Below are positions 37,431-49,799 of a DNA stretch of 64,000 nucleotides, piece after piece. A program made the translations under genes and the position numbers. The number at the start of each line of letters is the position of its first letter. Positions within the stretch are counted from its first letter, which is position 1. The notes below the pieces were generated by a model that searched no databases, was not told where the DNA came from, and saw nothing but the letters and a program-made list of their open reading frames with translations. This DNA comes from Agelaius tricolor (Eukaryota; Chordata; Aves; Passeriformes; Icteridae), in assembly GCA_023055355.1 (NCBI GenBank), contig JALJCS010000054.1:2567737-2631736 (forward strand). Reading direction: 5' to 3'.

Positions 37431-39339
37431 CCCTCTGAGGTTCCTTCCAGATGTAATCACCCTGTGTATCACTCATCAGGTTGGATCTGTAGCACCTTCC
37501 AGCTGAAGAGATTTCAGCACTCGAAGTGATTTGGCTCCAACCTCCCCGTGGTGAGAAGTCCCATCCGAGCCACAGGGCTCTCCTTTCCACACTGCTCAGA
37601 GAAGGCTTTGCAACTCCCCATGACAGCATTTGGAGCAGCCCAGCTTCCACAATCTGTGCTGGAGTACGGAGAAGCTTTCTCAGCAAGGATAAATTTGCCA
37701 GAATCAAGATCCCAGACTATTTACAAATTCAAGCCAAATTATTTTTACCAGGCAAAAGTCCTGCAGAATCTGGGCAGAAGGACTGCTGGAGGAACTGGTG
37801 AAGCCCTGTTTTACTGGAAATGTCAGTGGCTGCACCATCCTGCCACTGCGGACCCACAGGATCCCTTCAACCCCAAGCTGCAGCCCACTGGGACAGTCTG
37901 AGGGTCCTTAAAATCCATGCACCACTGCTTAAACTTGAAACACTTCTTCCCTGCCATAGCAACAAGGCTGGCTGGTATCCTGACATGGTTCAGGGCTCTG
38001 TGGTGTCCTGATCAAGCTGTTCAGCTGAGTGTGAAGCACTTAAGTAATCACTAAGGTGACGCTGGGAACAGCTCGAGCTGATAGGGCAGAACATTCACTC
38101 AGAACAGAGAAAAAAAATTAAGAATCCTTCTCTTTTTCTCTTTCATTACTCATACAAAATTGCCCTGATGTGGGCAGAGAGAAGGAGAAGAGCATTCCCC
38201 CAACTCCAGCCTCTGTCTGTGAGTCTGGGATCCCCTGGACAGGCCTCTAAGGCAGCATCCTGGTCCATATCTCCTACTGGGAGACATAAAAGTGAGAAGG
38301 CTATGAAGACCTGAACTCTTTTTATGATTTATAGGTGCCCAAGTAGTTTCATATTAGGTGAAACATTGCTGTGAAGCCTAGAAGTAAATGAAGATTTTGA
38401 TTTTTAGAGTACTTTGACAAGAAAGAAAAAAGCAGCACCATTTTCTGTTTGGCACTTAGGAAGTAGACTAGGGCTGCAAGCAAGAAATAAGTGATTCAGG
38501 GGTGGCATAGAAGAGAGAGCTGAGAGTAATGGAATTAATATAAGGAAGAACAGGCTGACATGGAAAATGCATTTTCTAACAGCCAGGAGCAGCTCTCCAA
38601 GAAAGGGATGAGAGTCCCCAGCATGGGGACTTGCAATTTCCAATAAAATACCCCAGAAAACATCCCACTGAGGATGGTCCCATCCTGTGAGCCCCCACTG
38701 GTGGGAAGCATGAATCCTCAGCTCCTCTGCCACTGGCTTGCTCCAGTTTCTCCAATTTTCACACATTCTCCAGAGTTGTAAGACTGACTCTGAAAATTAT
38801 GAGCAGTAGCAAGATTAATTGCTTCAAAAGCAGAAAAGGAACAGAAAATGCCTGAAGGCACATGGACAGATAATATGCTGTATTCATAAAGGTTTTAATA
38901 ATTTATTGCCAGCAGCTGTATAAAGTTATTCTGTCCCCTTCCACCACTCCTCTTCAAGGACAACTCAAGGAACACCAATCAAAGGATGTCTTGCATCCTT
39001 CTAGGTGGAGTCATTTTTTTCTAACCACAGAAACTTGTTTTCTGGTAAGAAATTAGAAGTACTGTTATTGAGTTCAAGGCTTGTGAAAAATTCCAGATGA
39101 ATACCCTGGAAATTAAAGACAGTGTTTGCCTTGGTTCTGGCTGGGGAAAGAAAACCTGCTCAGGGGAAGGAGTTAAGCATGTCCTCAAAATTAGCTATGT
39201 ACTTAAGGGATTCCCTGAAATAAAGCCCAGAATGCAGCATTTCAGGACTCTCCTTCGCTAGACAGTTGCACATCCTTTGTCTCTTAGGTTACAATGTAAG
39301 ATGCAACTGAAAGTATGTATTCTATTACCATCTTCATAA
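37431..39339. other. Intergenic stretch, no gene seen
   Basis: About 1.9 kb of unique sequence; no gene, RNA or repeat that I can support. Confidence 0.5.
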
Positions 39340-39742
39340 GCTGTTGAGGTAGGAGGGGCAGTGTTCTTTATCCTCTCCATTACTCATCCCCCTGAGCTCC
39401 CTCCTGGGGATATCTTCTGCTAATGGGCCATACAGGTTCCCTGCATGACTCAAAATTCCATCACCCCACTGTGAGATGTTCCGCCCGGGGGAGGAACCAG
39501 GCATTCCTACCTGGATATCAGCTGAGGTCTGGAACACAATCAGCAGCACTACCCACCGCATTCCCAGAGGACAAGACCTCCATAACCACCACTGGACCTT
39601 CAGAGAAGAACCAGACCCTTCTACAGGATCATCGCTTTGACAGAAACACATCCAGCACTCCAGGGGGACTGCAGTCACCGTTTAATGGCACTGCTCCCAA
39701 CACCCTGACCCACAGTGTGCCAGGTCGTATTCTGCCTGTATT
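39340..39742 (+). mobile_element. Endogenous retrovirus LTR fragment (ERVL-like)
   Basis: 'ggggatatcttctgctaatg', 'gaggaaccaggcattcctac', 'cattcccagaggacaagacc', 'ctccagggggactgcagtca' and 'caacaccctgacccacagtg' follow the order I recall for an LTR common in passerine genomes. The match is from memory. The fragment abuts a CR1 copy on its right and lacks its own 3' end and any viral gene. Confidence 0.6.
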
Positions 39743-39744
39743 CA

Positions 39745-40124
39745 CCCTCGAGAGCTCGGGTGGTTCCGCCTGGAGAAGAGAAGAGAGGGGAGACTTTGAA
39801 AAGCCTCCAGTGCCTAAAGAGGCTCCAAGGGAGCTGGAGAAGGACTTTGGACAAAGGCGTTGATTACAGGACAAGGGGTAATGGCTTCCCACTGCCAGAG
39901 GGCAGGGTTAGATGGGATATTGGGAAGGAATTCCTGGCTATGAGGATGATGAGCCTCTGCAACAGGCTGCCCGCAGAAGCTTTGGCTGCCCCATCTCTGG
40001 AAGTGTTCCAGACCAGGTTGGAGAAACCTGGGATAGTAGAAGGTGTCCCTGCCCATGGAAGAAGGTGGAATTAGATGGTCTTTGAGGTCCCTTTCAGCCC
40101 AAACCATTCCATGATTCTGTGATC
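39745..40124 (+). mobile_element. CR1 LINE 3'-end fragment
   Basis: 'gaggctccaagggagctgga', 'ggttagatgggatattggga', 'cctgcccatggaagaaggtg'; ends 'accattccatgattctgtga'. Confidence 0.94.
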
Positions 40125-42229
40125 CTCAGCAGATCCTCCTGGCCCAGCACGGCAAGCACCTGCCCCTTAAGCCAGGCTATGAAACTGTTCCCTGTTTTCC
40201 ATGGAAATAGCATGTTCATCACAAATGTTTTGCTGTTGCTACTCCTGGCCTCCACCAGAGGCTGTTCTCTGACCTCTACAAGCCTTTCCTTTCTCCTGCA
40301 GTAATTAATACCCTCATTCACACCCCTGTGGTCTTGGCAAGTTGGCAGGTGGCATAAATACCTTGGCATTAAATATTTCATTACCAGGCAGTCCAAGATA
40401 CTAACAGGGACAGTAAATAGTAAGTGTCCTCTTTGTGAAGGAAAGTTAACTAATCTATGATACACTGCCTTGCTTGTTTCCACAAGAGAAGCAAAATCAT
40501 GGTGCCAGCTCTCATTCAAATGCCCGTTAAAAATACCACTTAAATCCTAAAGAAGGGTTTGCCTGAAGAGCTTGTGTGTTATAGGAATTCCTGGGTAAAT
40601 AAAGACAGGCTCCTGCGTCCGTACAACAGCAAGGATTTCTAAGCAGCTAAAACCTGCCTGGCTGGACCTGCAGGGGAAACAAAATTCAGTATATTTCTAG
40701 AAAGACAACAGAGAATTTCCAGTCTCTTCTCTTTCTGTTCATTTCACTGAGCCATGCTACTAGTGTATCTCGCAGTCATTTAATTCGTTTGATTAACTAG
40801 TCTGATTCTGCAGCATCTCTGAAGCCTTTTCATTAAAATTAGGGGTTTTCCTCCTCAGTCTAAACCTCCTTTTTTTGTCCAGATCTGTAAATTTCCTTAG
40901 CATTAACTGTGCTGGTATAGGAAGGGTAAAAAATTTTTCTTAGCTTATTTTCATAGTGGTTTCTTTTTGTAATTTCCTGATGTTCCTCTTTTGAGAACCT
41001 CTAATGCAGGCTGCAAGCTGAATGCCCATCCAGCTGGGACATGAAGAGGATTCTAGAGCATTTCAGGGCCACTGGCCAAAACAGGAGCTCTTCTGGCCCA
41101 AGGAGGGGGAGGATGGAGAGGGGTCAGGGAGACAGGATGAGGTCCCCATGGCCTTCTTGCTTCTCTGGCCCTGGAAGTGGCCAAAGAGCCATGTGCAACT
41201 GACAGTGTGTGGGGTGGCTTTCTCTCTGTGTAGCACCTTTATTGGCTTTTAAGAGATACAAGCATCTATATGTAATTGTACTCAACCCTCTCTTGCACAG
41301 GAGACAAAATAGCTGGTAGAGAACTGTAGGAGAAAAATTAATTTCATTTTCATGGATTTGGGAAGGCAAGGTATCTTGCAGGATAAGACAAAGGAGGTTA
41401 TTATTGCTTTTCGGTCCTTTTTTTTTTAATGAAAAAGGACGAAAAGAGGAGATAAAACATGCAATTCCTTGGTTCAGGTTCCATTTCAGCCTGTTTTTTC
41501 TCACCTAGAAAGTGTCTGATGGACAGAGGGGGATTGTTGTTGTGGTTTTCACCCAAATATAGCACCTAGATCTCAGCTTTTTGCTACTTTGTTTATTTGA
41601 TATTTCTTTCTTATATGTTTGTTTCTTTGTAATCTGGTATTTCTTTTGCATCTTACACAACCAAAACTTTCAGCACTCATTCTTTGCCAGCTGTCACTCC
41701 TCAGATCATTCCTTTCCCAGTCTTCATTGATGTGAATATTGTTTGTGCTATCCAAGGGCTCTCCTCCACCTTAAACCTAATCCAAGCAGTCATGTCCATG
41801 ACTGAAACCCTCCTGGTAGTGCTGATGAAGAGGCAAGAGGCTTAAAGATTCTCATGTCTTTTTGCTGTCCCTGCTGAATGCTGTGCCCATCAAAGTAACT
41901 GAATCTTAACTCACATTGGCTGTATCCAGCTCCAGCGGCAAATTCCACACATAGATTTCAACCCAGCTTTTCTTTCTTGGGAGATCAAGAAGAGGAGGTT
42001 GGGAAAATGGTCACTTGCTGTGCTTCAGCTTTTTCCTTCCCTGCCCCTCCTGTACTTCACATCCCCCAGATTCGTGGATTCTTTGTGGCATCCCACATTT
42101 TGGAAAGACCATTTTCCTGGAGAGCAGGAGGCACAAAGCTGGAGCAGAAGTGTCAAAGGTGCCTACTCGCATCCGCAGGTATTTGTCCCTGCAAGTGTCA
42201 ACCACAATCCTTCACTATCTCTTTTATCC
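40125..42229. other. Intergenic stretch, no gene seen
   Basis: About 2.1 kb of unique, A/T-leaning sequence. No supported gene or RNA. Confidence 0.5.
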
Positions 42230-42510
42230 CCTCTGGAGGAAACAGCCTCAAGTTGCTCCAGAGAAGTTGCAGGCTGGGAATTAGGGAAAATGTCTTCCTG
42301 GAAAGGCTGTCCAGCCCTGGCACAGCTGCCCAGGGCAGTGGCAGAGTCCCCAGTCCCCATCCCTGAAGAGATTTAAAAGCTGTGTGGGTGTGGCACTTGG
42401 AGATGTGGGTTAGTGGTGGCCTTGGCAATGCTGGGGTAGCAATTGGACTTGGTGATCTCAGAGGGCTTTTCCAACCTAAAAAATTCTGTGATTCTGTGAT
42501 TCTCTCCAAA
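42230..42510 (+). mobile_element. CR1 LINE 3'-end fragment (older subfamily)
   Basis: 'gggaattagggaaaatgtct', 'gtgggttagtggtggccttg', 'aattggacttggtgatctca', ending in repeated 'attctgtg'. Confidence 0.92.
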
Positions 42511-43174
42511 GTTCCTTTGATATCCCTGTTTTCCTCTCCTACTGCTGCTTTCTCTGCCTCTTTTCCTTGTTAACAGCAACACAGAGGTGCCAACTGCCAT
42601 TCTCGTGACCTTCATGTATTTTATATTCACTTATCAAATGCTTCAGAAGGGAGGGAGGTAAAGGTGTTTTGTGTTTTATATCTTATTGATGGGATTCTCT
42701 CCAGTGCTTTTGATACACAGACTTGAGTCAATTGATTTCTGGCTGTGTTGCCTCCCTCCTGTCTGCACTGAATTGGTTTTCATGTGCAGATTGCAATCAC
42801 ACTGATCCTGTGTGTGCACAAGCATCCACGAGATTAACTTGCAGAACTGCAATGCAGGTGGCATTGAGATTGTTCAAAAGGAAAAAAAAAATCAGGGCTG
42901 TTGAATTGCTTTTCTTTTTTGCTCAGTTTTACAGGAAGAAAATACATGAGGACCACACCATGGCCAAGATCCCAAGAAGCAGGTGAGTGAAACAGAGAGG
43001 GGAGGAAATTCGTTGCCCCATGAACCAAGTCTTGGACACCAGATTTATTTAATTTTATCCACCGAGCTTGTACAGGTCCATTGCTTCAGCATTTTCTTAG
43101 GGACCATTGTGGGCTGCACTGCCTCTGCCTGAAGCAGAGGGCTCAGTTTCAACTTCAGTTTAAAGCTGGGTTTA
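42511..43174. other. Intergenic stretch, no gene seen
   Basis: Unique sequence between two CR1 copies; nothing recognised. Confidence 0.5.
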
Positions 43175-43425
43175 AAGTGAGAGAGGGCAAGATTAGATTG
43201 AATATTGAGAAGAGATTATTCCCTGTGAGGGTAGTGGGACCTTGGCACAGGTTGCCCAGAGCAGCTGTAGCTGCCCTATCCCTGAAATTGTCCCCGGTCA
43301 GGTTGGACACTGGGGCTTGGAGAAACCTGGTCTAGTGGAAGGTGTCTCTGCCCATGGCAGGGGGTGTAATGAGATGATCTTTAAGGTCATGCCAACCTAA
43401 AACATTCCTTGATTTTATAATTACT
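43175..43425 (+). mobile_element. CR1 LINE 3'-end fragment
   Basis: 'gattagattgaatattgaga', 'ttattccctgtgagggtagt', 'tctagtggaaggtgtctctg', ending 'acattccttgattttat'. Confidence 0.92.
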
Positions 43426-43527
43426 CTAGGCCTTGACAGTGTTGACAGATCTCCACATTGTTTCTGAAAGCTGGAGATGAAAAGCCAAATGTTCCAGCCT
43501 ATTATTGCCTTGATTAGATAAAATCAA

Positions 43528-43795
43528 TCATAGAAGCACAGAATGTCCTGAGCTGGAAGGAATCCATCAGGATCACCGAGTCCAGCTCCTGGCTCTGCAC
43601 AGGACACCCCAACAATCCCACCCTGAGCCTGAGCCATTGCCCCAACGCTCCTGGAGCTCTGGCAGCCCTGGCACCAGGAGCATTCCCTGGGAGCCTGGGC
43701 ACTGCCTGAGCACCCTCTGGGGGAAGAGCCTGATCTCCACCTAAACCTGCCCTAACACAGCTCCAGCCATTCCCTCGGGTCCTGTCCCTGTCACA
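43528..43795 (-). mobile_element. CR1 LINE 3' fragment (divergent subfamily)
   Basis: 'tcatagaagcacagaatgtc', 'tcaggatcaccgagtccagc' and 'aaacctgccctaacacagct'; antisense. Confidence 0.82.
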
Positions 43796-44263
43796 GAAAG
43801 ATGAGATAAAATACCCTATTTCCTGCCTTAAATGAATGCATGTTGTTCCTCACCATGTTTCACTCAAACCCAGGATGTAAATAATCTCTAATCACTAGTG
43901 GGTTACAGCGACAACCCGCTTCATCATGAAACCATGCCACAATTCCAAAGCAGGTCCTTGTTCTGAGTCAGAGAGAACATTACAACTTCTGCTGGAGAGA
44001 AACACTGAATATCCCTCAAAACTTCTGGTCAATCAAAGTGTTCTGTTTCTATTTTGACTGTTTTCTTTTCCAGTACATAAGAGACTGAAGTAAGAAGCCC
44101 TTCTAAAATGAAAAATGAAAAGGCCTCACTCTTAAACTGTTAAAATATTTTGGTTTGATATCTTTAGAATACTTATGAGCCCTTTAGATTTTTTTTTTCA
44201 AGCTGTGATTTAATTAAATCTTCAGGCTCTGGGAAGCTCAACTCTTTATCTGCCTCAGTAAAT

Positions 44264-44595
44264 AGAATTATAGAATCACAGGATGATTTGTGTTAAAAAT
44301 CACCCAGTTCTGACTCCTGCCATGGGCAGGGACACCTTCTACTAGAACACCTTCCACTAGAAGCTTGCTCCAAGCCCCATCCAACTTGGTCTTGGACACT
44401 GCCAGGGATCCAGGATCAGCCACAGCTGCCCTGGACAACCTGTGCCAGGGTCTCACCATCCTTACAGGGGAATTTCTTCCTAATATCTGATCTACACCTA
44501 CTGTTGGTGTGAAGCCCTTTCCCCTTGTCCCCTTGTCCAAAGCTCCTCTCCAGCTCTCTTGGAGCACCTTTAGGCACTGGAAAGTGCTATAAAGT
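44264..44595 (-). mobile_element. CR1 LINE 3'-end fragment
   Basis: 'attatagaatcacaggatga', a locally doubled 'acaccttctactagaacacc', 'gctccaagccccatccaact' and 'agctctcttggagcaccttt'. Confidence 0.93.
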
Positions 44596-46007
44596 CATGA
44601 AATGGGGACTTCAGCTCTCTTTGGTTTCATCCTTTCTTGGTGTAAGCCTATCCTGGCGGAGATGCACAGCCACCTCTTCATTAAATCATGTTTCATTGTG
44701 AGTTAATTCAGAGTTTCCAGTTTGTAGAGTGAAACACCTCCTGGGTGAGTTAAATATACATAAATGGTTCAGAGGCTCTGGAAACCAGTTTTTGGGCAGC
44801 AAGGGACTTCACCTCATGCTGGTAGAGGCTAAAGGTCACTTTCTGATAATATTTACGCAGCTTAAATGAAGCCATTAAAATAACCAAACTGCTGCTGTTA
44901 TCTCTCACAAGATACTGTTCCAGCAGTGGAAATAACTTATTCACTAGGAAAAACTCCTTGGAAGTGTCTAATTGGCCAGCTGTGACACTGCCTAATTGGA
45001 GTCTCTATTTGCCCTGACATCCCTGATGCAGCAGGAGCAAAATGCTCTTCTGAGCCCTGACTCAGAAGACACTCAGAGTCTTCAGGGGCTCAGAGGGTTT
45101 GGACATTCCCATACAGTGCTGGAGGCAAGAAGCTGCCTGGAGCCTTCATTTCATGACAGATTGGCCAGAAATAGAAATACTTCCCCATCTCAAGCTATTT
45201 CCAACCCTCATTCCCATCCCAAACACATCCTCACAGCTGCAGCAGGATGGTCTATGAGCCAGGAAAGTTGACCATTGGATAATTGCAGACAGCAGGATTC
45301 AGGCTGAAGCATTGAAGGGGGGAAAATGAAATTGCAAAGGTTCTCCCAGCCCATTACCATGGGAGATAAGACACAAGGGAAAAATCTTGGATGGGCTGGA
45401 AATCAACAGCAAGACCCTACAGACTGCAAGAAGTTCAAATCTCCCTTTGTAGAGCAGTTGAGCAATTGCACAGAGTGCTCCATTTAGCTCGATACAAAAC
45501 CAGCAGGAAGAAAACAGATTGGAGCTTGGCTGCCAGAGTGAAATTGCCTTATGTTGGACTTATCACACTGTTGACACTAGAGAACTGATAACATTTTATG
45601 ATTCTTATGCACAAGCCTGGAGGTGACCTCCAGCTGCAGATTCATAAAGCCACAATAATCACCCAGACATCTGGATATTGATCTCTAGGAGAAAACAGAA
45701 TCTGTGGACCTGACCCAAAGAAAAGTAGAGGGACAGTTAATTTTTTGGGAGGCATGACTTCTTGGGGAAAAAAGGCAGGGATCTTTCATCATGATGGTCA
45801 TGGAAAAACCAGTTGTGAGGAGGCACCTCAGAAGTAGGGCTGGGGAGGTTGTTGGAGACCTCTGGTACATAAAGGTCAAAGAAAGGAATTGAAGGTGATG
45901 TTGCTGCATTTGGACAAAGATAACCCCATGTGTAAGGAGTGAATACATGGACACAGTGCAATAAAGGCTGCGAAAATTCAGTTAAGTGGTGAGTAAGGGC
46001 TAATGCA
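44596..46007. other. Intergenic stretch, no gene seen
   Basis: About 1.4 kb of unique sequence without a supported gene. Confidence 0.5.
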
Positions 46008-46398
46008 GAATCACAGAATGGTTGGGTTGGAAAGACTTTAAAGACCACCTTCTTCCATCCCCCTGCCAGGGACAGGGACACCTTCCACTGTCCTGGGCTG
46101 GTCCAAGCCCCATCCAGCCTGGTCTGGAACACTCCCAGGGATCCAGAGGCAGCCACAGCTTTTCTGGGCAACCTGTGCCAGGGCCTCACCAACCTCACAG
46201 GTAAGAATTTCTTCCTAACATTGCATCTCAAGCTACTGTTGTAAGCCATTCCCCTTTGTCCTGTCAACTCCCTCTCTTGTCCAAAGTCCCTCTCCAGTTC
46301 TCCTTCAGCCCCTTTAGGCACTGGCAGGTGTTTTAAGGTCTCCTCAGAGCCTTTTCTTCTCCAGGTTGAACATCCCCAACTCTCTCAGCCTCTACGGG
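46008..46398 (-). mobile_element. CR1 LINE 3'-end fragment
   Basis: 'cagaatcacagaatggttgg', 'acaccttccactgtcctggg', 'gggcaacctgtgccagggcc', 'ctccaggttgaacatcccca'. Confidence 0.94.
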
Positions 46399-47129
46399 CA
46401 CTGCAGCAGAAGACTGGGGTGTACCTTTCTGCCTCTTGTCTTGGAGGTCCCAGTGAAGGGCTCACCAGTACTGTCTGCTGGGACCAGCCCTCTCTCCCCT
46501 GGCCTTCAGCACCCTCCAGGAAGCCAAAGGTAAATGTGGCAGACCTCACCAAAGAATGAGTGAGAGACTCAACCAAAACTGAGAGGTCTGAATAAAAACT
46601 CATGCCATCAACTGAATATCCCAGACATTTACTTGAAAGTTCAGAGACTTCTCATTTGTTTTATATTTCCTGTTGTTTGCATCAATGTGGTTGGAAGTCA
46701 AAATACATTAGGTAGTTTCTAGCCCTTGCTTTCCTCAAGAGCCACCTGGCTGTCCTGAAGACACAGCCCATGATTTCCCAGGAGGGGGAAGAGCAGCTGT
46801 GGGTTTAGCCCTGTACCTGCTGTGCACTCCCTGCCCACCCAAACCCACCTTGTAACCAAATTTGCCTGGGATGATCACTGGGCTTGGCATCTGCTGGACC
46901 ACAAGGCAGTGTCTGCACTAGGCAGACCTGTTGGTTTCCTGGCATGTCTGGTTTGATTCATGCTGACAGGGCAGGTACCCGCTCTGCACTCCCCATGGGG
47001 GTAGGGAAGCTGCACTTCCACAGGATTATTTATAGGGCACAGCATTATTTATGTTCCCCTATTCTTGCTGTCTTGCTGTCATGCCCTGAACTGCATTTCA
47101 AAAATCACAATTTAGTAGTAGATCTGTGA
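46399..47129. other. Intergenic stretch, no gene seen
   Basis: Unique sequence. No gene or repeat recognised. Confidence 0.5.
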
Positions 47130-47375
47130 TTTTATTTAGTTTCATTAAATGAAATGGAACTTGCTGGAATGAAGTAAAATAAAAAGAAAATAAATTCTAT
47201 AGAATTAAATGAAATTAAATTTTAAAATTTAATGAAATGAAGTTTAGTGAAATGAAATTCTATGAAATTTTATGGAGTGAAATGAGATTCTTAAAATGAG
47301 ATGAAATGAAATTCAATTTCATGGAATGAAATTAAATGAAACAAAAGGAAATTAAATAAAACAAAATGAAATGCT
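47130..47375. repeat. Degenerate A/T-rich (TGAAA/TTAAA)n repeat
   Basis: 'aaatgaaatg', 'gaaattaaat', 'atggaatgaa' and similar 5-10 bp words recur across about 245 bp. C is almost absent. It is followed at 47476-47506 by a TTAA-rich palindromic stretch. Confidence 0.85.
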
Positions 47376-48058
47376 GCAACTGGCAGATTTTTTGTTGATT
47401 TCCTTAAAAATATTTAGAACTCTCAATAGCTGATTTGCTGATATTAACATCTGCAATGCTACTTCTCTAATTTTTAATTAATTAATTAAAAAATTAATTA
47501 ATCTTATTCCACAAAGAATTAAATGTCTCTCAAATTATTTATGACCTGATGAACTCTCTTCTTAACCACTACTCACTCACAAGGGTCATGATTCACAACT
47601 TGCATTATGTGTGCAATTCCAGTGGACACGCAGAGTCCTTGTAGTTGTGCATTTGTGGTTGTAGAGAGTGTTTGGTAAGTCAAATCCTTGTAAATCTCTG
47701 TAGCATTTGCTCATGTAACTAAATGTATTAATGGACATTACATTGTGACATCAGATGTGGTATTGCTCATTTAAAACAATTAAGTATTTCAGTAGCAAAT
47801 AAAGCTTTCTCTTCTGTCTCTACTTTCCAGAGTTTTCAGTAAGTATTCATATTTATTTCTGTATACTCAAACTTACTCTAAAATACACGGGAAAAAATCA
47901 GCGCATTGTCAAAGCACCCAAGCACTTATGAGAGACAAATCAGGGGCTTCTTTCAAAAGTTCTGCAAGGAAAATGTTCACTGAATTGTTGGAAGCCTCAG
48001 AATTAGTTAAACTTTTTCCCGTAAAGAATGGGTACCGGCTGCTGCCGCCCGGCCGCTC
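47376..48058. other. Intergenic stretch, no gene seen
   Basis: A/T-rich to about 48000, then an abrupt change to GC-rich DNA at about 48035. No gene supported. Confidence 0.5.
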
Positions 48059-48059
48059 G

Positions 48060-48330
48060 GCGGGAGGGCTGTGGGGGAGGCTCAGGGCTCAGGGCCGGCT
48101 CGGGGCTGTGAGGGCGGCTCAGGGCCGGCTCGGGGCTCTGGGAGGGCTGCGGGGGCGGCTCGGGGCTCAGGGAGGGCTGCGGGACGGCTGCGGGGCTCCG
48201 GGAGGACTGCGGGAGGGCTCCGGGGCTGCGGGGGCGGCTCGGGGTTGCTGGGCTCGGGGCTGTGGGGGCGGCTCGGGGCTCAGGACGGCTCCGGGGCTCG
48301 GCTCCCGGGCTCGGCTCCCGGGCGTGGCCG
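48060..48330. repeat. GC-rich minisatellite
   Basis: 'ggctcggggctgtgggggc'-like words repeat irregularly about every 20-28 bp, with variants 'ggctcagggccggctc' and 'gggagggctgcggg'. All frames are open across it, producing several overlapping glycine/alanine/arginine-rich ORFs that should not be read as genes. It is followed to about 48.55 kb by unique CpG-rich DNA. Confidence 0.85.
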
Positions 48331-49419
48331 GGCTCGCTGTGGGCCGTTCGGTGCCCGTGCCGTGCGGGGCTGGGCGGTGCCTCCCCCCTTCCCCGGGGAG
48401 CGATCAGTCCGGCGGCTCCGCCTGAGGAGGGGACACGGAGAGCCCCGAGCAGGGCTGGAGTCCCTCAGGAGCCGGTGGCCGTGTCTGGCCGGGCACGAGA
48501 AGCGCCGCCGGGCCAGCCTTTGCCGTGCGCAGCTCTGGCCTCCCGTGGGCATTGCTGGACTGTGTCTCTGTTGTGCCATCAGACCGTGGCAGTTTGCTGC
48601 TGTCACTGCCACTGCCACCCGACCTGGGGGCCGTGCCCTCCTGGCAGTCCTTGCCAGCCCCACACACAAGCTCCAGTGCTGCCTCTGTGCTGTTTTGGGA
48701 GTGTTTGCTGGGAACGTGCCTCATCCGTAGGAGTATCCTTTTGTTCCTGGGCAGCTGGACAGAGCTTTTGGGCTTGTCAGCTTCAGACTTTGATTGCAAA
48801 AGTCACTGAAAGGGAGAATGACAACGAGGTTTGTCAGAGTGGTGCTGTCAGACCCCACTTGACAGTCTGTGCTACGGGATGGAGGTGTTGTGTATTCGCA
48901 ATACAGGGAATTAATGTCCCTTTCCCAATTCAGCCCAGATGGTCTCAAAGGCTCTTGCAGGGGATATTTCTTCTTTACTTTCTTTCATTTGTGATAACAT
49001 AATTTCCAAACTGCCATGAAAATTTCTTTCTCCTGGAGAAAACCACACGCCAGAGGCAGTTTACAAAGGAGCCCAGAATTGTGTTAGGAGAAGGGAATGC
49101 TGTGAGTGCTGACAAGCTGCATCTGTCTGTGCTTTTATTCCAGGAAAAAAATGCACTGTGCCAAGTCCTTGTCAGTTCTTTCACATAGAAAAGCTCTTGC
49201 TGGCACCAAGGGAGCAGATGTTTGTTCCTCGAATGCTTGGACTGGACTGGGACCACCCCACAGCTGAGGAATTTTGCCAGAAGGAGGCGGGAAAATCATG
49301 GACTTCCATGTAAGAATGGTTGGAGAGAAACTTGGAAGCCGTGCAGCTTCTTAATGATTTATTCTGATCGGCATTTCCCTTCTCAGTGCCCTGAACCTCG
49401 GCGCTCCCTGTGTGAGGGC

Positions 49420-49660
49420 CGAGCGGGGCGTGGCGCGCGGCGCCGCAGTGACGCACGCGCAGGCGCTGACAGTGGCTCGCAGCTGACACCCGGTGGCGCG
49501 CAGCGGTACTGCAGCGGGACAGCGCGCATGCGCGTTTCCCAGCGGAAACCTTTTGCACGTGGGAATTAAGGGCGAAAAGGAAATCCCCTGAGCATGCGTG
49601 GTGCCGTGGAAAGGGAAGCGCATGCGCAGTGACGTGCCCGCCACGGAGCCGGGGCCGCCG
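49420..49660. promoter_or_regulatory. Promoter-like CpG block with NRF1-type palindromes
   Basis: Contains GCGCATGCGC-type cores at about 49524-49533 and 49618-49627, plus 'cgcacgcgcaggc' near 49454. The second core is followed immediately by 'agtgacgtgc', a CRE half-site. Clusters of such sites are typical of TATA-less CpG-island promoters of widely expressed genes, often bidirectional. No known first coding exon can be identified on either side. Confidence 0.6.
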
Positions 49661-49670
49661 AGCAGAGCCT

Positions 49671-49770
49671 TTCCTGGGACACAAAACCCGGGCTTTTCCT
49701 GGGACACAAAACCTGGAGTTTTCCTGGGAAACAAAACCTGGGCTTTCCCTGGGACACAAAACCTGCAGCT
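49671..49770. repeat. 25-bp minisatellite, four copies
   Basis: Four head-to-tail units at 49671-49695, 49696-49720, 49721-49745 and 49746-49770. Each is built on 'tcctgggacacaaaacc' plus a variable 8-bp part, with 2-5 differences between units. Because 25 is not a multiple of three, the repeated 'FVSQ/CPGK'-type peptides on the minus strand change frame and are not coding evidence. Confidence 0.92.
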
Positions 49771-49799
49771 TCCCCGGCGCCATGGCGAAGGGGGAGCAG

